From positions 10,586,294 to 10,650,293 of the forward strand of contig NC_034012.1 of the NCBI RefSeq assembly GCF_000346465.2: 64,000 nt of DNA. Reading direction: 5' to 3'. This document shows positions 47,101-59,700 of the stretch, one piece after another (within the stretch, counting starts at the first letter, position 1; each line of letters opens with the position of its first letter). Source of the stretch: Prunus persica. Taxonomy: Eukaryota > Streptophyta > Magnoliopsida > Rosales > Rosaceae. The notes beneath the pieces are model-generated. The model was not told the origin of the DNA, searched no databases, and was given only the letters and a program-made list of their open reading frames with translations. The translations under genes and the position numbers were made by a program.

Positions 47101-47471
47101 TGAAAACTGGATAACCAGATAAAGAATAACAACAACTGACAGCACAAATAACCTGCAGCCACATATAAGCCTGTCTTCAGAAGTTGTGGCAAGGAATATA
47201 ACTACAGAACCCATACATTGCAAGTTTAGATATGTTTAATGAAAAAAGGTACCAAAAGAATCAACTTAAGGGATACCTAAATGATACCTATCCTGCAGTC
47301 ATAACAGCACTACACTAGGGAACGGGACCTTGATGAATCACCACATATTAAGTACTATGAATTCATAATACCCATTTTTTTGCTTCTTCCTACTATAGAA
47401 ACCCTATGCAAGCTAGCTATAATAAATACAAACTTACCCTTATGATGAATAACAGTCTGAAAACAGTCCAT
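44107..47471 (-). CDS. GPI-anchored-like SPARK-domain protein (At1g61900 family)
   Basis: Secreted, cysteine-rich protein resembling the uncharacterised GPI-anchored protein At1g61900. Exons: 47471-47438, 47170-46289, 45272-45027, 44932-44915, 44453-44313, 44168-44107; 460 residues, in frame throughout. Residues about 12-38 (GLYVAAGYLCCQLLLFFIWL) form a signal peptide or anchor. The body has a PVLTGKCPVNFS start, many paired Cys and several N-glycosylation sequons. Towards the end come QQGCLLKSLPSDVIFD and ISFICDLSDNIAAPWPSSSS. Exon 4 is a microexon of 18 bases. The model ends FKNLGVYH at a TAG (44107-44109). A hydrophobic stretch suited to a GPI signal (FSNFWLLLVFSISLILMC) follows directly but in another frame. 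GPI anchoring is therefore in doubt for this allele. The exact function is unknown. Confidence 0.85.
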
Positions 47472-49788
47472 AACTCCCAAAGCCCTCGGGTAACATTGAG
47501 ATTTACGTAAGTAAATGGTACTTTAGTTGGTGATAGGCCCAAAAATTGCTCGCGCCAATGCAGCAATACCTATGAAACCATCAAGATCAGCAAATACACA
47601 AGGAAAAGTCATTAACTCATATCGAGTGCAGATGAAAAGACATAAATGTACTACCAACATAATTTTTTTTTTTTTGGATGAATAATTTTCTTAGAATATA
47701 TATATATATATATGTATATACATAATCCACCCGTTACAGAATTCATAATCACAAACCCAAATAGATACAAACTTGCACTCGCAAATAGGCCTAATACTGG
47801 TTGGTGTGTCTAGTAGTGTGACCATGTTCTTCAATTCTTCAGAAACCAAAGAACTCAAGCATACCACCATACATTTTCATTTCTCTGACAAGAAGCCAAT
47901 GATAAACCGCAAAAATCGAAAATTATATATATATATATATAATTTTAATTTTTTTTAAAAAAGGAAGCTAGAAAACTGAAAATCCAGAGAGAACGGAAGC
48001 TAAAAGAACTCATGACAGCTCACAACACCAATTGAAAATTTAATCTTTTACCCTCCTTTTGGGAATCAAGAAAGGAAGGAAAAGTAAAGGAACCAAATCC
48101 ATTAACAAATCTGAAATTTCACATTTGTTTTAATCTTAGAAAAATGAAAAGAAAAGGAAAACTTTAACTACCAATAACAAGTTGCACCTTTTTTTCCCTG
48201 TATTTTTCCACACTTTCTCAGCCACCAAACAGCAGATAATTACAGATATACAAGCAAATAACGAAAAAAAATACCCAAAAGAAACAGAAAAGTACCTGAA
48301 GACGTTGAAGCCATTGAACATAGTTTTCAGTAAGAAATTGAACGGTTTTCGAGGTTCGCGAACCTGAACCCGATCAAGCCCGCATGGTTTTCAGGTCGAT
48401 GGAATCGGGTCAATTTGGATACCCGAAATCTGAGCTGAGCTGAAATGGTGAACTGATCACTCGGACTGTGTTTTCAGTAACTGCTTTTGAGGTTGGATGT
48501 AGTGGACGACAGCGGTCTCGACCTTTTGCCTTTTTTGACTTCTACGGTTCTACACGTTTGACCCGGGTCTCGGGTCTCGGGTTTCGGGCCCCTCAAGCTG
48601 TGCAGTTCAAGGCCCAGGACGTGGTCAAGGCCTATCCGGGTCGCCCGACAATCAAATCGGTGTATTTATGGACCAACCATCCAAACGGTGCGTTTTGTGA
48701 TGCATAGCCTGCGAGGGTTTGGGGGGTTTATATCTTTCTACGGCATATCTCACTCTCTCTCTCCCCGTCTCAAATTATCAAAATTCCATTTCTTCACTGA
48801 GAAATGCGTTGATTTCGATCAATGGATCATGAAGCGATTTAATTTTGATTTGGGTTTGGCTTCAATGAATTGATTCTTACAAGTTCCAGCAACAGCTCTA
48901 TTCATATCTCTCTTCCAGGTTTTTTCTGTTTCTCTTCCGACATTTTTACTTTTTTTTTTAATTAGAAAATAGTTTATGTGCATACACAAAGGGGTATGCA
49001 TATTTCGTTATGTTATTGCGGTTTTCATGTTTGGGTTTCTTAGAAAATGTTTGTTCTGTGTCCATGAACTGCAATTCAATTTTTGTGTGCGCTTTTGTTT
49101 GGTACTGGCAAAATGGAAAGACTCAAGTTAATTTCTTTACCAAAAGTTAGGAATTTGTTTCCAATCCTTCAATTTATAAGAGCAGCTTCTGAGATGTTAT
49201 TCAAATGCTGTTATATTTTACCGCATCCAGATTCAAGTTTCTGAACTTCGAAAGTCAAGTTCCCAAAGTTTATGTGTGCACTTGTGCTTCTCTATACAGA
49301 TGCATATATCTTTTCTTTTTTATGTTATAATGCTTTGTTTGGTCTATGGGCAAATGGGTTTATTGGTTGTGAAGTGAGCAACCAATTACCCTCACTCAAA
49401 TGAGGGGAATTCATTTTATGTTCTTTTAGCAGAATTGGGGACTAATTACCCTCACTCAAATGGGTTTATTTAGACGTTCTTCTCTTTCTTGCATCTCTTT
49501 TGCTATCAGATCAAGATTTGGGGTTTTGAATTAGTAAAGTTTCCAAATTTGGTGTGTGTGTGTGTGGGGTGTGTGTGTGTGTGTGTGTGTCTGTATCTGT
49601 GTCTGTGTCTGTGTCTGTCTGTCTGTCTGTCTGTCTGTCACTGTGTATGTATATTGAACTTAATTGAGTTGAGGAATTGCATTAGGTCTATCGTGGATGC
49701 TTAAGAGGTTTATTTATGATTTTAGGATATTCTGTACAGGTGGTGTGGCACAATAGATTACTTCCTTGGCAAAAATACTGCAGCGGCT
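47472..49788. promoter_or_regulatory. Divergent intergenic region between GPI-like gene and GCD1-like gene
   Basis: The two flanking genes start in opposite directions, so this stretch holds both promoters and both 5' leaders, probably with leader introns. It contains TA microsatellites (about 47695-47712 and 47926-47941), a GC-richer central part (48340-48720) that is the likely promoter core, and a TG/TCTG microsatellite (49551-49639). I cannot place transcription starts. Confidence 0.5.
49551..49639. repeat. TG and TCTG compound microsatellite
   Basis: TG units interrupted by GGG, then TCTG units. It lies about 150 bases ahead of the ATG of the GCD1-like gene, probably in a leader intron or the 5' UTR. 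Confidence 0.9.
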
Positions 49789-51959
49789 ATGCAGAATCTT
49801 CACCGTGTTATATCCCGTCTTTCCTCAACTTCACTTGGCACAAGCACGAGCGCAGCAAAGTTTCTGAGAGAGAAAAGTAAACCCACTTTGGGAAACAATG
49901 ATGTGCTTTCATTGAAGAATGGTACCGAAGCTTCTCAATTTATCACCTCCCGTTTTTTTTCTTTCAAATCTGGAGGTGATGGTGAAAATAATGGCAAAGA
50001 TACATTTAGCAATAACGCATCCGATGATTTGGGTTGGGATTCTTTATCCGCATGGTCGACTGGATTGACCAAGGAGCATTTTGATGGGGAGGTGGCTGGC
50101 AGACGGAAAAGTGGAGACGACACATCTCAATCTTCAGTCATCTCTGGTCTGCAAGAGATTGAAGATAGAATAAAGGAACTGGAGGAAGAGAACCGGAAAA
50201 GTAAGCGGTTTGTGGATGGATGGGGAGAGAGATTAAAAGAGGTAAGTGCACTTTTGAAGCAAGTGCGTGAGCCGGGTGCAAGGGGGTCTTATCTCAAGGA
50301 CTCAGAAAAGGCTGAGATGTATCGGTTGCACAAGGAAAATCCTGAGGTTTACACTGTTGAGCGGCTGGCCAAGGATTATAGAATTATGAGGCAGAGAGTG
50401 CATGCCATTCTTTGGCTCAAGGAGCTGGAGGAAGAAGAGGAAAAAAAGCTTGGTCGTCCTTTAGATGATTCTGTTGAGCTCCTGCTTGACACCTGTCCTG
50501 AGTAAGATATCAATTTGGAAGCATTACTTCTTTGACAGTAAAGGTTTCTTGATGTGTTAATTGTAGTTGCAATTATCTTTATTAGTATTTCACTTCTGCT
50601 TTATGCATTGGCTAGTGGTGCATAGCTGATTTAATAGCCACCTTGTATTTCTCATAGTGCCCGAATATTTTCCTCTTTTCAGATTTTTCAATTCTCATGA
50701 CCGTGAATTCCATGTCGCTTCCCTTCCTTACAAACCTGACTTCAAGGTTATGCCAGAGGGTTGGGATGGTACCACCAGAGATTTGGACGAAGTCCACTAT
50801 GAGATCTCCATGAAAGAAGATGAAATGCTTTATCAAGAATTTGTCCAGAGGATGAACTTCAACAAAAAGAAAGTAAGTTCCATAAGCCTCACATTTCCAT
50901 GAGAGAGAGAGAGTCCAACGTTGAAAATAATAAAAAAAAATTTAGCTAGTTCTGTATTACAAAGTATTACTGCTATATTTGTCGAGTCTTAAGTGACAGA
51001 TTAGGTGAGTCTTAACTGGTGATGTTGGTTGACAATTAGGTAACTGAAGTTAAGTGCCATGCCCAGTTGGGTCTTTACAGCTTTTGATTGTTTACCGTAT
51101 GGGTTTGCCTGTGGTTCCACTTTCTGGTTATTGGAGTTGAATTTAGTGGGATATTGGTTGAGTCTTAACTGATGATGTGGGTTGACAGATAAGGTGATTG
51201 AAGTTTAAATGCCATGTGTGATTGGATGTTTGCAGCTTTTGATTGTTTGTGCTGTGGATTTGTCTATGATTCCACTTTCTGGTTCTTAGGAGATGAATTT
51301 AGTGGGATATTGGTTATCAAGTGAGTACGGGGTGGTATTTTGCCAAACAGAAAAGAATGGCCACTGGTAAGGTAAAGGAGCTTGGGAATTTTTGGACACT
51401 CTGGTTCTATTGACTCGCCAAATGTGGGGTGGTATTTTGCCAAACAGAAAAGAATGGCCACTGGTAAGGTAAAGGAGCAGGGGAATTTTTGGACACTCAG
51501 GTTCTATTGACTCGCCAAATGAAAGAGGCTGTGCTGCTTGTCTTTGCTCCACTTTCTTTGCCATTAAAGACTGGTGTTGATAACCAAGGTTTTGCATAGG
51601 GTGATTCGAGTCTTTTTTTTTTCTCTGTCTACGTTCTGCCCACTGAGCTGCAGATTGACTCTGCAGTTTTGTAATGTACCTCCATATTTTCTGTTCACGC
51701 TTTCTTTGGCCCTTTAACTGATGGTTTCACTTGTGTGTAGATGAAAGGGGAGGTTTTCTGCCACAAGCATAGTCGTCGTCGTACTTCGGATGGGTGGAAC
51801 TTTACAGTGGAGAAACTAGGACCCAGAGGAAAGCGTGGAGGTGGTGGTGGCTGGAAGTTTGTAAGCCTGCCAGATGGTTCCAGCCGACCGCTGAATGAAA
51901 TGGAGAAAATGTACGTGAAGCGAGAAACACCCCGCCGCAGACGCAAGATCCTTCCCTGA
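49789..51959 (+). CDS. GCD1: GAMETE CELL DEFECTIVE 1-like mitochondrial protein
   Basis: 373 residues in three exons: 49789-50501, 50683-50872, 51741-51959. The N-terminus (MQNLHRVISRLSSTSLGTST) is basic and Ser/Thr-rich, as in a mitochondrial targeting peptide. A coiled-coil stretch (LQEIEDRIKELEEENRKSKR and beyond, about residues 118-155) leads to the conserved domain with LHKENPEVYTVERLAKDYRI and QRVHAILWLKELEEE. This matches the eukaryotic mitochondrial regulator (Bot1-like) family. The C-terminus is basic (WKFVSLPDGSSRPLNEMEKM and an RRRRK end), which suggests ribosome or RNA contact. The Arabidopsis homolog GCD1 is a mitochondrial protein needed for gamete cell fate and embryo development. 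The last intron contains two tandem duplications. Confidence 0.9.
51005..51525. repeat. Two adjacent tandem duplications in GCD1-like intron 2
   Basis: A unit of about 153 bases is repeated imperfectly: AGTCTTAACT at 51008 and 51161, AGCTTTTGATTGTTT and TTCCACTTTCTGGTT in each copy. Next to it, a 97-base unit containing GCCAAACAGAAAAGAATGGC is repeated nearly perfectly (from 51331 and 51428). The second pair looks younger because it is almost unchanged. Confidence 0.85.
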
Positions 51960-53734
51960 TGATGAAGTCTTTTGTTATTGAGTTAGATGTTACTTATAAG
52001 AATATTTGTAGTAGTTGCAAATTGTGTGTTCTGCTCCATCTGCATTTCTACCATTGTTAATCATAGACCTTTTTCTCAGATTTTTGTCATTGTATCTTTT
52101 GCTTAGGTTTATGGTTCAGCAACCTCTTTCCTTCCCACTACAACTGATTCACTAATAATAATCACGGAGCGATATCTTTAGAGCAACTCCAACCGATATG
52201 TTAAAAGTGCCATATAGACATTTAACGGCTAGAAATAATATCTTACATTATTCTAACCGATGTGTCAAAGCTGATGTGGATTGAAGGTTGAAGGTTGAGA
52301 TGTTATTTTTGACATTTCAAAAGTAAGATGTCAAATTAATATTTTATTATTATTTTTCTTTTCTTTTTAATTAAAAATAAATCAACACTAAAATGTAATA
52401 AAATAATAATTTAATTTGACATATCGGGTGGAGTGTAAAGTTATGTAAGATGTAAAATTGCCACATCAACTATCAAATTTAAATTTAATGTTTGATATTT
52501 GACATCTCCTTTAGAGATGCTCTATATATCAAAAAGTTTGATGTCAAATATTATTTTAATATTTTCTTTTTAGTCATGAACCTTACTATCATTTATTATT
52601 TTAAAAATTTCTGCATCATATGGGCCTTATTTATTTTTAAAAATATAATAAAAATATATGATATTTGGGATTTCGAGTGGAGTTTTAAATTTTTTCTAAA
52701 ACTTCAAATTGTCACATAAGCCATCAAATTCAAATTTAACATTTTGCATTTCACATCTCCCTCGAAGATACTCTAACTAATTACATTACTTTTAACTCTT
52801 ATTGATAGCCAAGTTTACTGTGGTTGTGTTAACCTATAAATAACTTGATTTTTCTAGACTCTCTCTCATCACCTCTCTTTCCTCTGTTTTTTTTTTTGTT
52901 TTTTTTATTTTTAAAATCATGAGTCCGTCACATGTAAAACACTTGTAGCTCAATATCATGTTAGTAGCCGTTGGTTGATCTAAATGTTAATTATTCGAAA
53001 AGTAAATATTATTTTATAAAATATAATTATTTTTCTTTTTCGGACAAATAATAGAATATATACAAGATACTTTTATTATGGGGCCAATACATCCGCAACA
53101 AAACTACACCTTACATGGGGTTAGTCACAACTAAATATCGAACTTATCACAAATTTATATATCATCATCGCTATCCATATAAGTCAAACTAAGACCTATT
53201 ACCATCAAGTGGAACAATATACCACTAGACTAAAAATTTAGTTGGTTAAAAAAAAAACATTATTTGACTCGGATATCTTTTATCATGCTTAATGAAATTC
53301 CAAATTTATTCTATACACAAATAAAAAATATACAAGCAGCGATAGTTTGCCGCGCTCAGCTTGTTAAATATCAATTGTTACAATTAATTATCAATTAAAG
53401 ATTAGCATAAACTACGATAGTAAAAAACAATAAGATTCTTTAATATTACTTTCGTTGAGTTTAACCTGCACAAATCACCCAATTAGTTACCACCATTCCC
53501 GCCATGAAAGTGATGACTATTGAAGGGAAAAAAAAGTGACATTGGGATAAATCAGATCAGATAGCATAGATGATACATCTTTATGAGGAAAAAAAAAAGT
53601 TGGACTTTTTCTTCTTTTTTTATATATTATTTTCCTACCTTTCTTCTGTACATGCGTACTGTAGAGAGAGAGAGAAGCACCAACAGGCACCGAAATAACA
53701 GAAAAAAGCAACATGGTCATTTTGTAGAGCAACC
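51960..53734. other. Intergenic region between GCD1-like and RabGAP genes
   Basis: 3' flank of the GCD1-like gene, then a MITE-type stretch (52182-52785), then very AT-rich DNA, and finally the promoter of the RabGAP gene. No gene seen. Confidence 0.6.
52182..52785. mobile_element. MITE-type sequences with GAGCA(T/A)CTC ends
   Basis: GAGCAACTCCAACCGATATG at 52182 faces, on the other strand, GAGCATCTCTAAAGGAGATG at about 52518. A further diverged inverse end lies at about 52775 (GAGTATCTTCGAGGGAGATG). This looks like one or two nested non-autonomous elements. Target-site duplications are unclear. Confidence 0.55.
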
Positions 53735-56700
53735 ATGAACAACAAGAGCAATCAAAGCTCCGACAGAGAAGAAAATCAGTCGAAGAAAGAAAATCCTATC
53801 TCAACCCTCGATTCAAGATTCAACCAAACCCTCAGAAATGTTCAAGGGTACCAATCCAGTTCCTTGCGTATATATGATTTTTGTTAATTTCTCATTTCTT
53901 ATTGATATTTGCTTGTGATTTTCCTCAGATTTGAAAACCCATTCAGGAAAAGTTTCTATCTTTCCAATCAACTATTAAACTGTCACTAATTAGAATGCCG
54001 TTTCTCACTCGTTAATGGCTCCAATTCATTACATTGAGGATTTGACTTGGTCCTAACACGTAAAGTATAGCTTTTGATTTTTCAAATTGTGAGAGTTGGT
54101 TGAGAAAAGGATTATGGGATTTTTTGGTTTCGATATATTAGATCAGAATCAGTGAGAAAAGTAGTGTGATTTGGGAGATCTCTGTTCTTAAATTGGATAA
54201 ATTCATTCATGCTCCGTTCTTTTTGGTTGGTGGGAAAATGTGGCAACACAGAAGCAATCAGACCATTTTAATTTAGAGTGAATATGTGATTCATAGTTCT
54301 GATCTGTTGCTTCTGCTTAGTTTACTCGGCCACCGATTTTGTAAGATTGACCTCAAATTGATGTCACATACCGGAAAATTGGTGGGGATTACATTCTGAC
54401 TTTTACTGGATTTATTTTCTTGATTCAAGCATTTGCTAATTTGTCTTAGATTCGTAGTGTAAAATAGTTTGGTTCATTATATGTAATAATCATAAGTATG
54501 GTGAAAATTCTGGTATATTATTGCCATTAATATTATCCAAATCTGGCAAATTGTAGATATAATTGCATTTGGTATTAAAATGCCCTTGTTGTGCTTATCA
54601 AATTGATAAGAACATTGCATTAGATTTTCTAAGCCTTCTAAGTTATAAAAACATGACTCCTTTCCATTGTTTCATTATATAATTTTCTATCTGATATCTC
54701 TAGTGTCTGGAATCCTAGCAGTTTGTGATGAAAGCTAAATGTTGTTCTAAACAAATCAAACGTATTGTTTGTCAAATTAGTTCAATATCTTATTATTTAT
54801 GTTTTGATTATATTTTTCTGATATCTAGGTTGCTCAAAGGTCGTAGTATGCCTGGTAAAGTATTACTAACCAGGAGATCAAATGTGCTAGATCATTCAAA
54901 ATTACAAGAACCCTCACTCAATTATGGAAGGAGCTTCTCATTCAATGATGCTGATACAAGTGATCACATAGCCAAGGCGTTAGAGGTTTATTTTGATATC
55001 CTTTTTGTCTAATAAATTTGAAAAGAACATACCATTTGCCATAGTTGATTGGCTGGAAATTCTACTAATACTTTTACTTCTAAAATAGGAAGAAGTTGAA
55101 AGCCTAAGCAATCCCAACAATAATGCAAATTCAAATAAGTTAAAATCATCAACTTCGAATGTTGAGAATCTTTCCAAAGGAGCTCAAAAATCCGTCATGG
55201 GAGCTAGAGCTACGGATTCTACAAGAGTTATGAAGTTCACAAAGGTCCTTTCAGGGACAACAGTCATATTAGGTATAAGGACTCTCTCTTTAAACTTCCC
55301 CCCTTTCCCCTGCTTTTCTTCTCTCCCGCCACTATATTCATGAAGGTTATATAAAGGTAAAATGTGTTTTTTTTTCTCAGTATGTTCTGATGGTGCTTCG
55401 ATGATTTCTTAGAATCTGTTAATATCCTCTTATTTCATTCCATCCATGCAAACCCTATAGCCATACACTACAACTCCACATGAGTTCTTGTTTTTCCCCT
55501 CCAAAAGGATAGTGCTTCTCAGAAACCATAAAAATGCATGGCCAAGCTTCCATGAACATTTTGTGCCAAAGCTTTAAAGAAGCAGAGCAATGGAGAAAAA
55601 AGGGTCAATATTTCAGCCTCCCCTTTGCACATAATACACCCATGAGGAGATAGATTAACTTTAGGTCTCTTTTGAACCACAAGTATTTACTCTACCACGA
55701 GCAATAATCTAAAGAATATTTTTACACAGTACTTTTGCCCCTCCAAATCATATGATAGGGGTTGAAAAGGGGGAGAGATGACTCATCAATCAACCTATGT
55801 AAAATAACAACTAAAATGCCCAAAGACTTAAGAGTCCAATTCTATCTAGTGTTAAAACTGCTAATGAAATCTAATGAAAAATTCTCAATCAAAGAGAGTC
55901 TTGAACGAAGCTGCAAATTTCTATAGAGATCTCCAGCTTTATGGAAAGGAGACATAAGACTTATTGGCAATTGATACATTATGAGAGTTGGGTAGTCTAT
56001 AAAGACACGGAAAATTTGCACACAGGAGACTCCCTGCTATGCACGGGACCTCCCAAAACCTAATCTGTCCCTAGTCCCCAGTACTACACGGAGATAAGGA
56101 GAGAACAAAATGATACCCTGGCATATTGTTTGTTGCGTTTTAGCTTCACAATGTTGTACAGTCCTATCATCATGATTAGTGGGCATCCTTATGATGTTAA
56201 ATCTAAATTTCACACTTGTTATTGTTACTGGTATGCAGAAGCATTTCATTCTGGCAGCTTAGGCCACTATTTTGATTAATCTGTTACCTTTACAAATTTC
56301 CTTTTAGCACTAATTGAGCTGTGGATATATATTTTTGTTTCCTTCTTTTTCGAATTTTTGTTTCCTTCTTTTTTGAATTTAGTCTTTAATTGTTTATGTA
56401 GAGAAGTTGCATGAGTTGGCTTGGAGTGGGGTACCACCATATATGCGGCCAGATGTATGGAGGCTTCTTTTGGTAAGCTCGCTGCCTCTATATTAATGAC
56501 ATAGAAGCTGCAAGGTCCTCCTTGTGTCCCACTTTCTTTATTTACCTTGTCTTTTCCTTTTGTATTCTGTATTTCTTTTCATTGCAAGTTTAAAACGTTT
56601 GATGCATGCAGTTGGGTTATAGGTGTCTAGTTCATTCAGTGGTGTCCAATGTTCAGCCCATGCTTTGAACTTGAAGTTTTATGCATGTGTTACTTTGTTA

Positions 56701-59700
56701 TATCACTTTTCGTTTTAACTTCTTTCTTTCTTGTGAATTTTTTTTTTCTCTATAATTGGAGTGGAAGTTCTGAAGTATGTATTTGAAGATAGCATTATGT
56801 CTTAGAAAAGGGGTTCACTTTATTTGCCTTTTTGTTAACCTGGATTGCCTTTATCTAGTAAACATTGTGGCTTTTTTGAATTTAAAATATGAACTGACAA
56901 CAGGGATATGCACCATCTAATTCAGATAGAAGGGAGGGAGTTCTAAGAAGGAAACGCCTTGAGTATCTTGACTGTGCTTCTCAGTACTATGACATTCCGG
57001 ATACTGAGCGGTCAGAAGATGAGATAAATATGCTTCGCCAGGTGTTTTAAATGTTAAAAAAGCTCCCATCTTTCTTAGTTCTAATATGTGGCTCCTGGTT
57101 TTTACAATTACCTTTGTTGTCCTTATTAGATTGCTGTTGATTGCCCAAGAACTGTGCCAGATGTATCTTTCTTTCAGCAAGAGCAAGTCCAAAAATCCTT
57201 GGAGCGCATCCTTTACACATGGTTAATACTACATTTGCCCATATATTCTTGGTCATTGCTGTATTTTTTGTAACATCGAATGTGTTCATACAAGGAAAAG
57301 AGAAATGATTGCATGAAGTGTTACTGATTGTGCTAAGTTGCATCTATTTGGTCTGCTGATTCCTAATAACGAAAGTGTAAAATCTGCAACTGATTTAAAG
57401 GCGTATGATTTATTAATCTAGGAATTCCAGTCCATTTATCTTTGTTATAGGGTTCATCTAAGGGGCTTTGGTTCATTACACATGTTGATTATCTTGAAAT
57501 GACAGCATGGAACAGTTATACAATTTTTTTTTTTCTTCTACATTTTGTCCTGTTTAGAGATTTAGAGGTTCGCTATTACTAATCAGACATGAATGAGAAT
57601 TTCTGTCTTTGCCCTATTGGTTTTCCCAAAGTAGGTCTAGCTCTGAACTGTCTGAGATAGTATGTCAAGTTGATAGTGAGTTGTTTAAGTTAATATGTAC
57701 ATGTTCTCTCTACACTATCTTTAGGTAGGTTTAATGTTCTTGACATTGTGCATTTAGAGGGCTGGCATGGGGCATGATTCTCATATTGTAATTGTCACTT
57801 AACTATACATGTTTGCTACATTTCCGCTGCTATTTAGTCATTTTAATCAGGATGTTTAAAGAGCCTAGGTTTATTTCATGGGGTTTTCATGGTAGGTCTC
57901 TATGTAGATGTGGACCAAGCAGGGAGAAATAGTGAGTAGTGACAAAAGCTCTTCTATACGCATAACTTGCCTCAGTTATGTGACGCTTCCTTTTTCTTCC
58001 CTCTTCTTCCTCTAATTGAGAAATTTAGCCTATCAGATGCAGATAACAATTCCTGGTACCTTGATAGCGTGAATTGTTTCTATTTTATTTTCTGAGCAGT
58101 TTTTGGAGTCCAACAGTTTAGCTTCAAAACAAAAAAAAAAAAAAAAAAAACTGGTCTAGATGTGGAGTATGGTTTCAAGATGCCATCATTTTATTATTTT
58201 TTCTTTTTCTTTAATTATTTGATTTTTATGATTATTAGTTATGTCTTTTCAAGTTACTTCTCATGTATTTCAGGGCCATTCGACATCCTGCAAGTGGATA
58301 TGTTCAGGGAATAAATGATCTTGTTACTCCCTTTCTAGTTGTTTTCTTGTCCGAATACTTAGATGGGAGTGTGGATAATTGGTCGATCTCCGATTTATCT
58401 CCTGATAAAATATCTAATATAGAGGCTGATTGCTATTGGTGCCTATCAAATTTACTAGAAGGTATGCAAGACCATTACACTTTTGCTCAGCCGGGAATCC
58501 AGAGGCTTGTGTTTAAGCTAAAGGAAGTGGTCAGGCGGATTGATGGTAACTCCCATTTTTTGCTTTTATTTTCTGCTTCTTGCACGCTTTTTACTGGATC
58601 AAGTGAATCAACCGATGCTTCTACGCTTGTATATGTACTTATAAGCTTCATTTTGGTTAATTTTGCTAGACCTATTTTGAATAGGGAAGTCTATTTTTGG
58701 CTGTCTCTTCTATTATGTGTGGGGTTGGCTGAGATGTGGGATAGAGTGAAGTTTTGGGCGGCGTTATGGGCTTCGGTTACTCCTGTTTTTAAGGATTTGG
58801 CTGTCTCTTCTATTATGCGAGATTTGTTAGCGGTTGTGAAGTGATATGTTGCTATTTTCTCTTTTCCTGGGTGGCCTCCTTGTTTGTTCTTGTCCTTCTT
58901 TCCTTTGTTTGTTTTGGTCTTGAGATTGCTGTTTTCTTTTGTTTTGCTCTTGTGGATTCCTTATCCACTTGCTTGTTTCTTTGTTTATCTCTTTTGAATT
59001 TATAAAGTTTCTATTCAATAAATAAATAAATAGGGAAGTCTACTCTGGCGTAATTTTCATTATGGAAATCTCTTTGCTTTTCTGTATGTATATTTGGACT
59101 TATACACAGCCACCAAGAGATACAAATGGCATGGCTTCACATATGGCTTTGGCCGGGCTAAAGAATGGAATGTTTTAAGCATGTAGAAACAGATCAAAGG
59201 AAGTTTATATTTGTAGTGTTAATTCAGAAACACTATAATAAAAGAAAAGAAATATGCTTCATATAATTTCCCCAAAAAGAAAATGCTTCAAATATTATAA
59301 TGAAAAATCAAATAGATTGTTCGTTATATTAGGCGCACTGGGGCATTTTCAGTTTTTCTGAATCTCATGATGCAATAAAATGTTGTTGCGCATCATATTA
59401 TAGTGAGAGTTTGTTATAAGTGAATTCTGGCGAGAGCAGTTTTTGGGGTGTTGGTTTTGTTGAAGGAAAGACCAACTTTTGCTCTTATACTCAGACTTCC
59501 ATTTAATATCTTCAGACACTGGCAATACCTCATGCTCTAGGATGCATGAAACACGTCAAAGTTCTGCTATCATCTTTGATGTACGTACTCATTATTTTTT
59601 TCCTCTACTGCACTAGAACCTGTATCCAGACACGTGGAGGAGCAAGGGCTGGAATTTCTTCAATTTGCTTTCCGGTGGTTCAACTGTCTTTTAATACGCG

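Noticed and set aside
48468..48707. 79-codon frame upstream of the GCD1-like gene
   Set aside because: It lies in the GC-richer divergent promoter/leader area and resembles no protein I know. More likely leader sequence.
49551..49639. CRISPR-like or satellite array
   Set aside because: It is a simple TG/TCTG microsatellite without spacers. No CRISPR-type array exists in this eukaryotic window.
55273..56401. Possible extra exon or gene within RabGAP intron 3
   Set aside because: Scattered short frames only; the RabGAP reading frame joins exactly from 55272 to 56402 without it.
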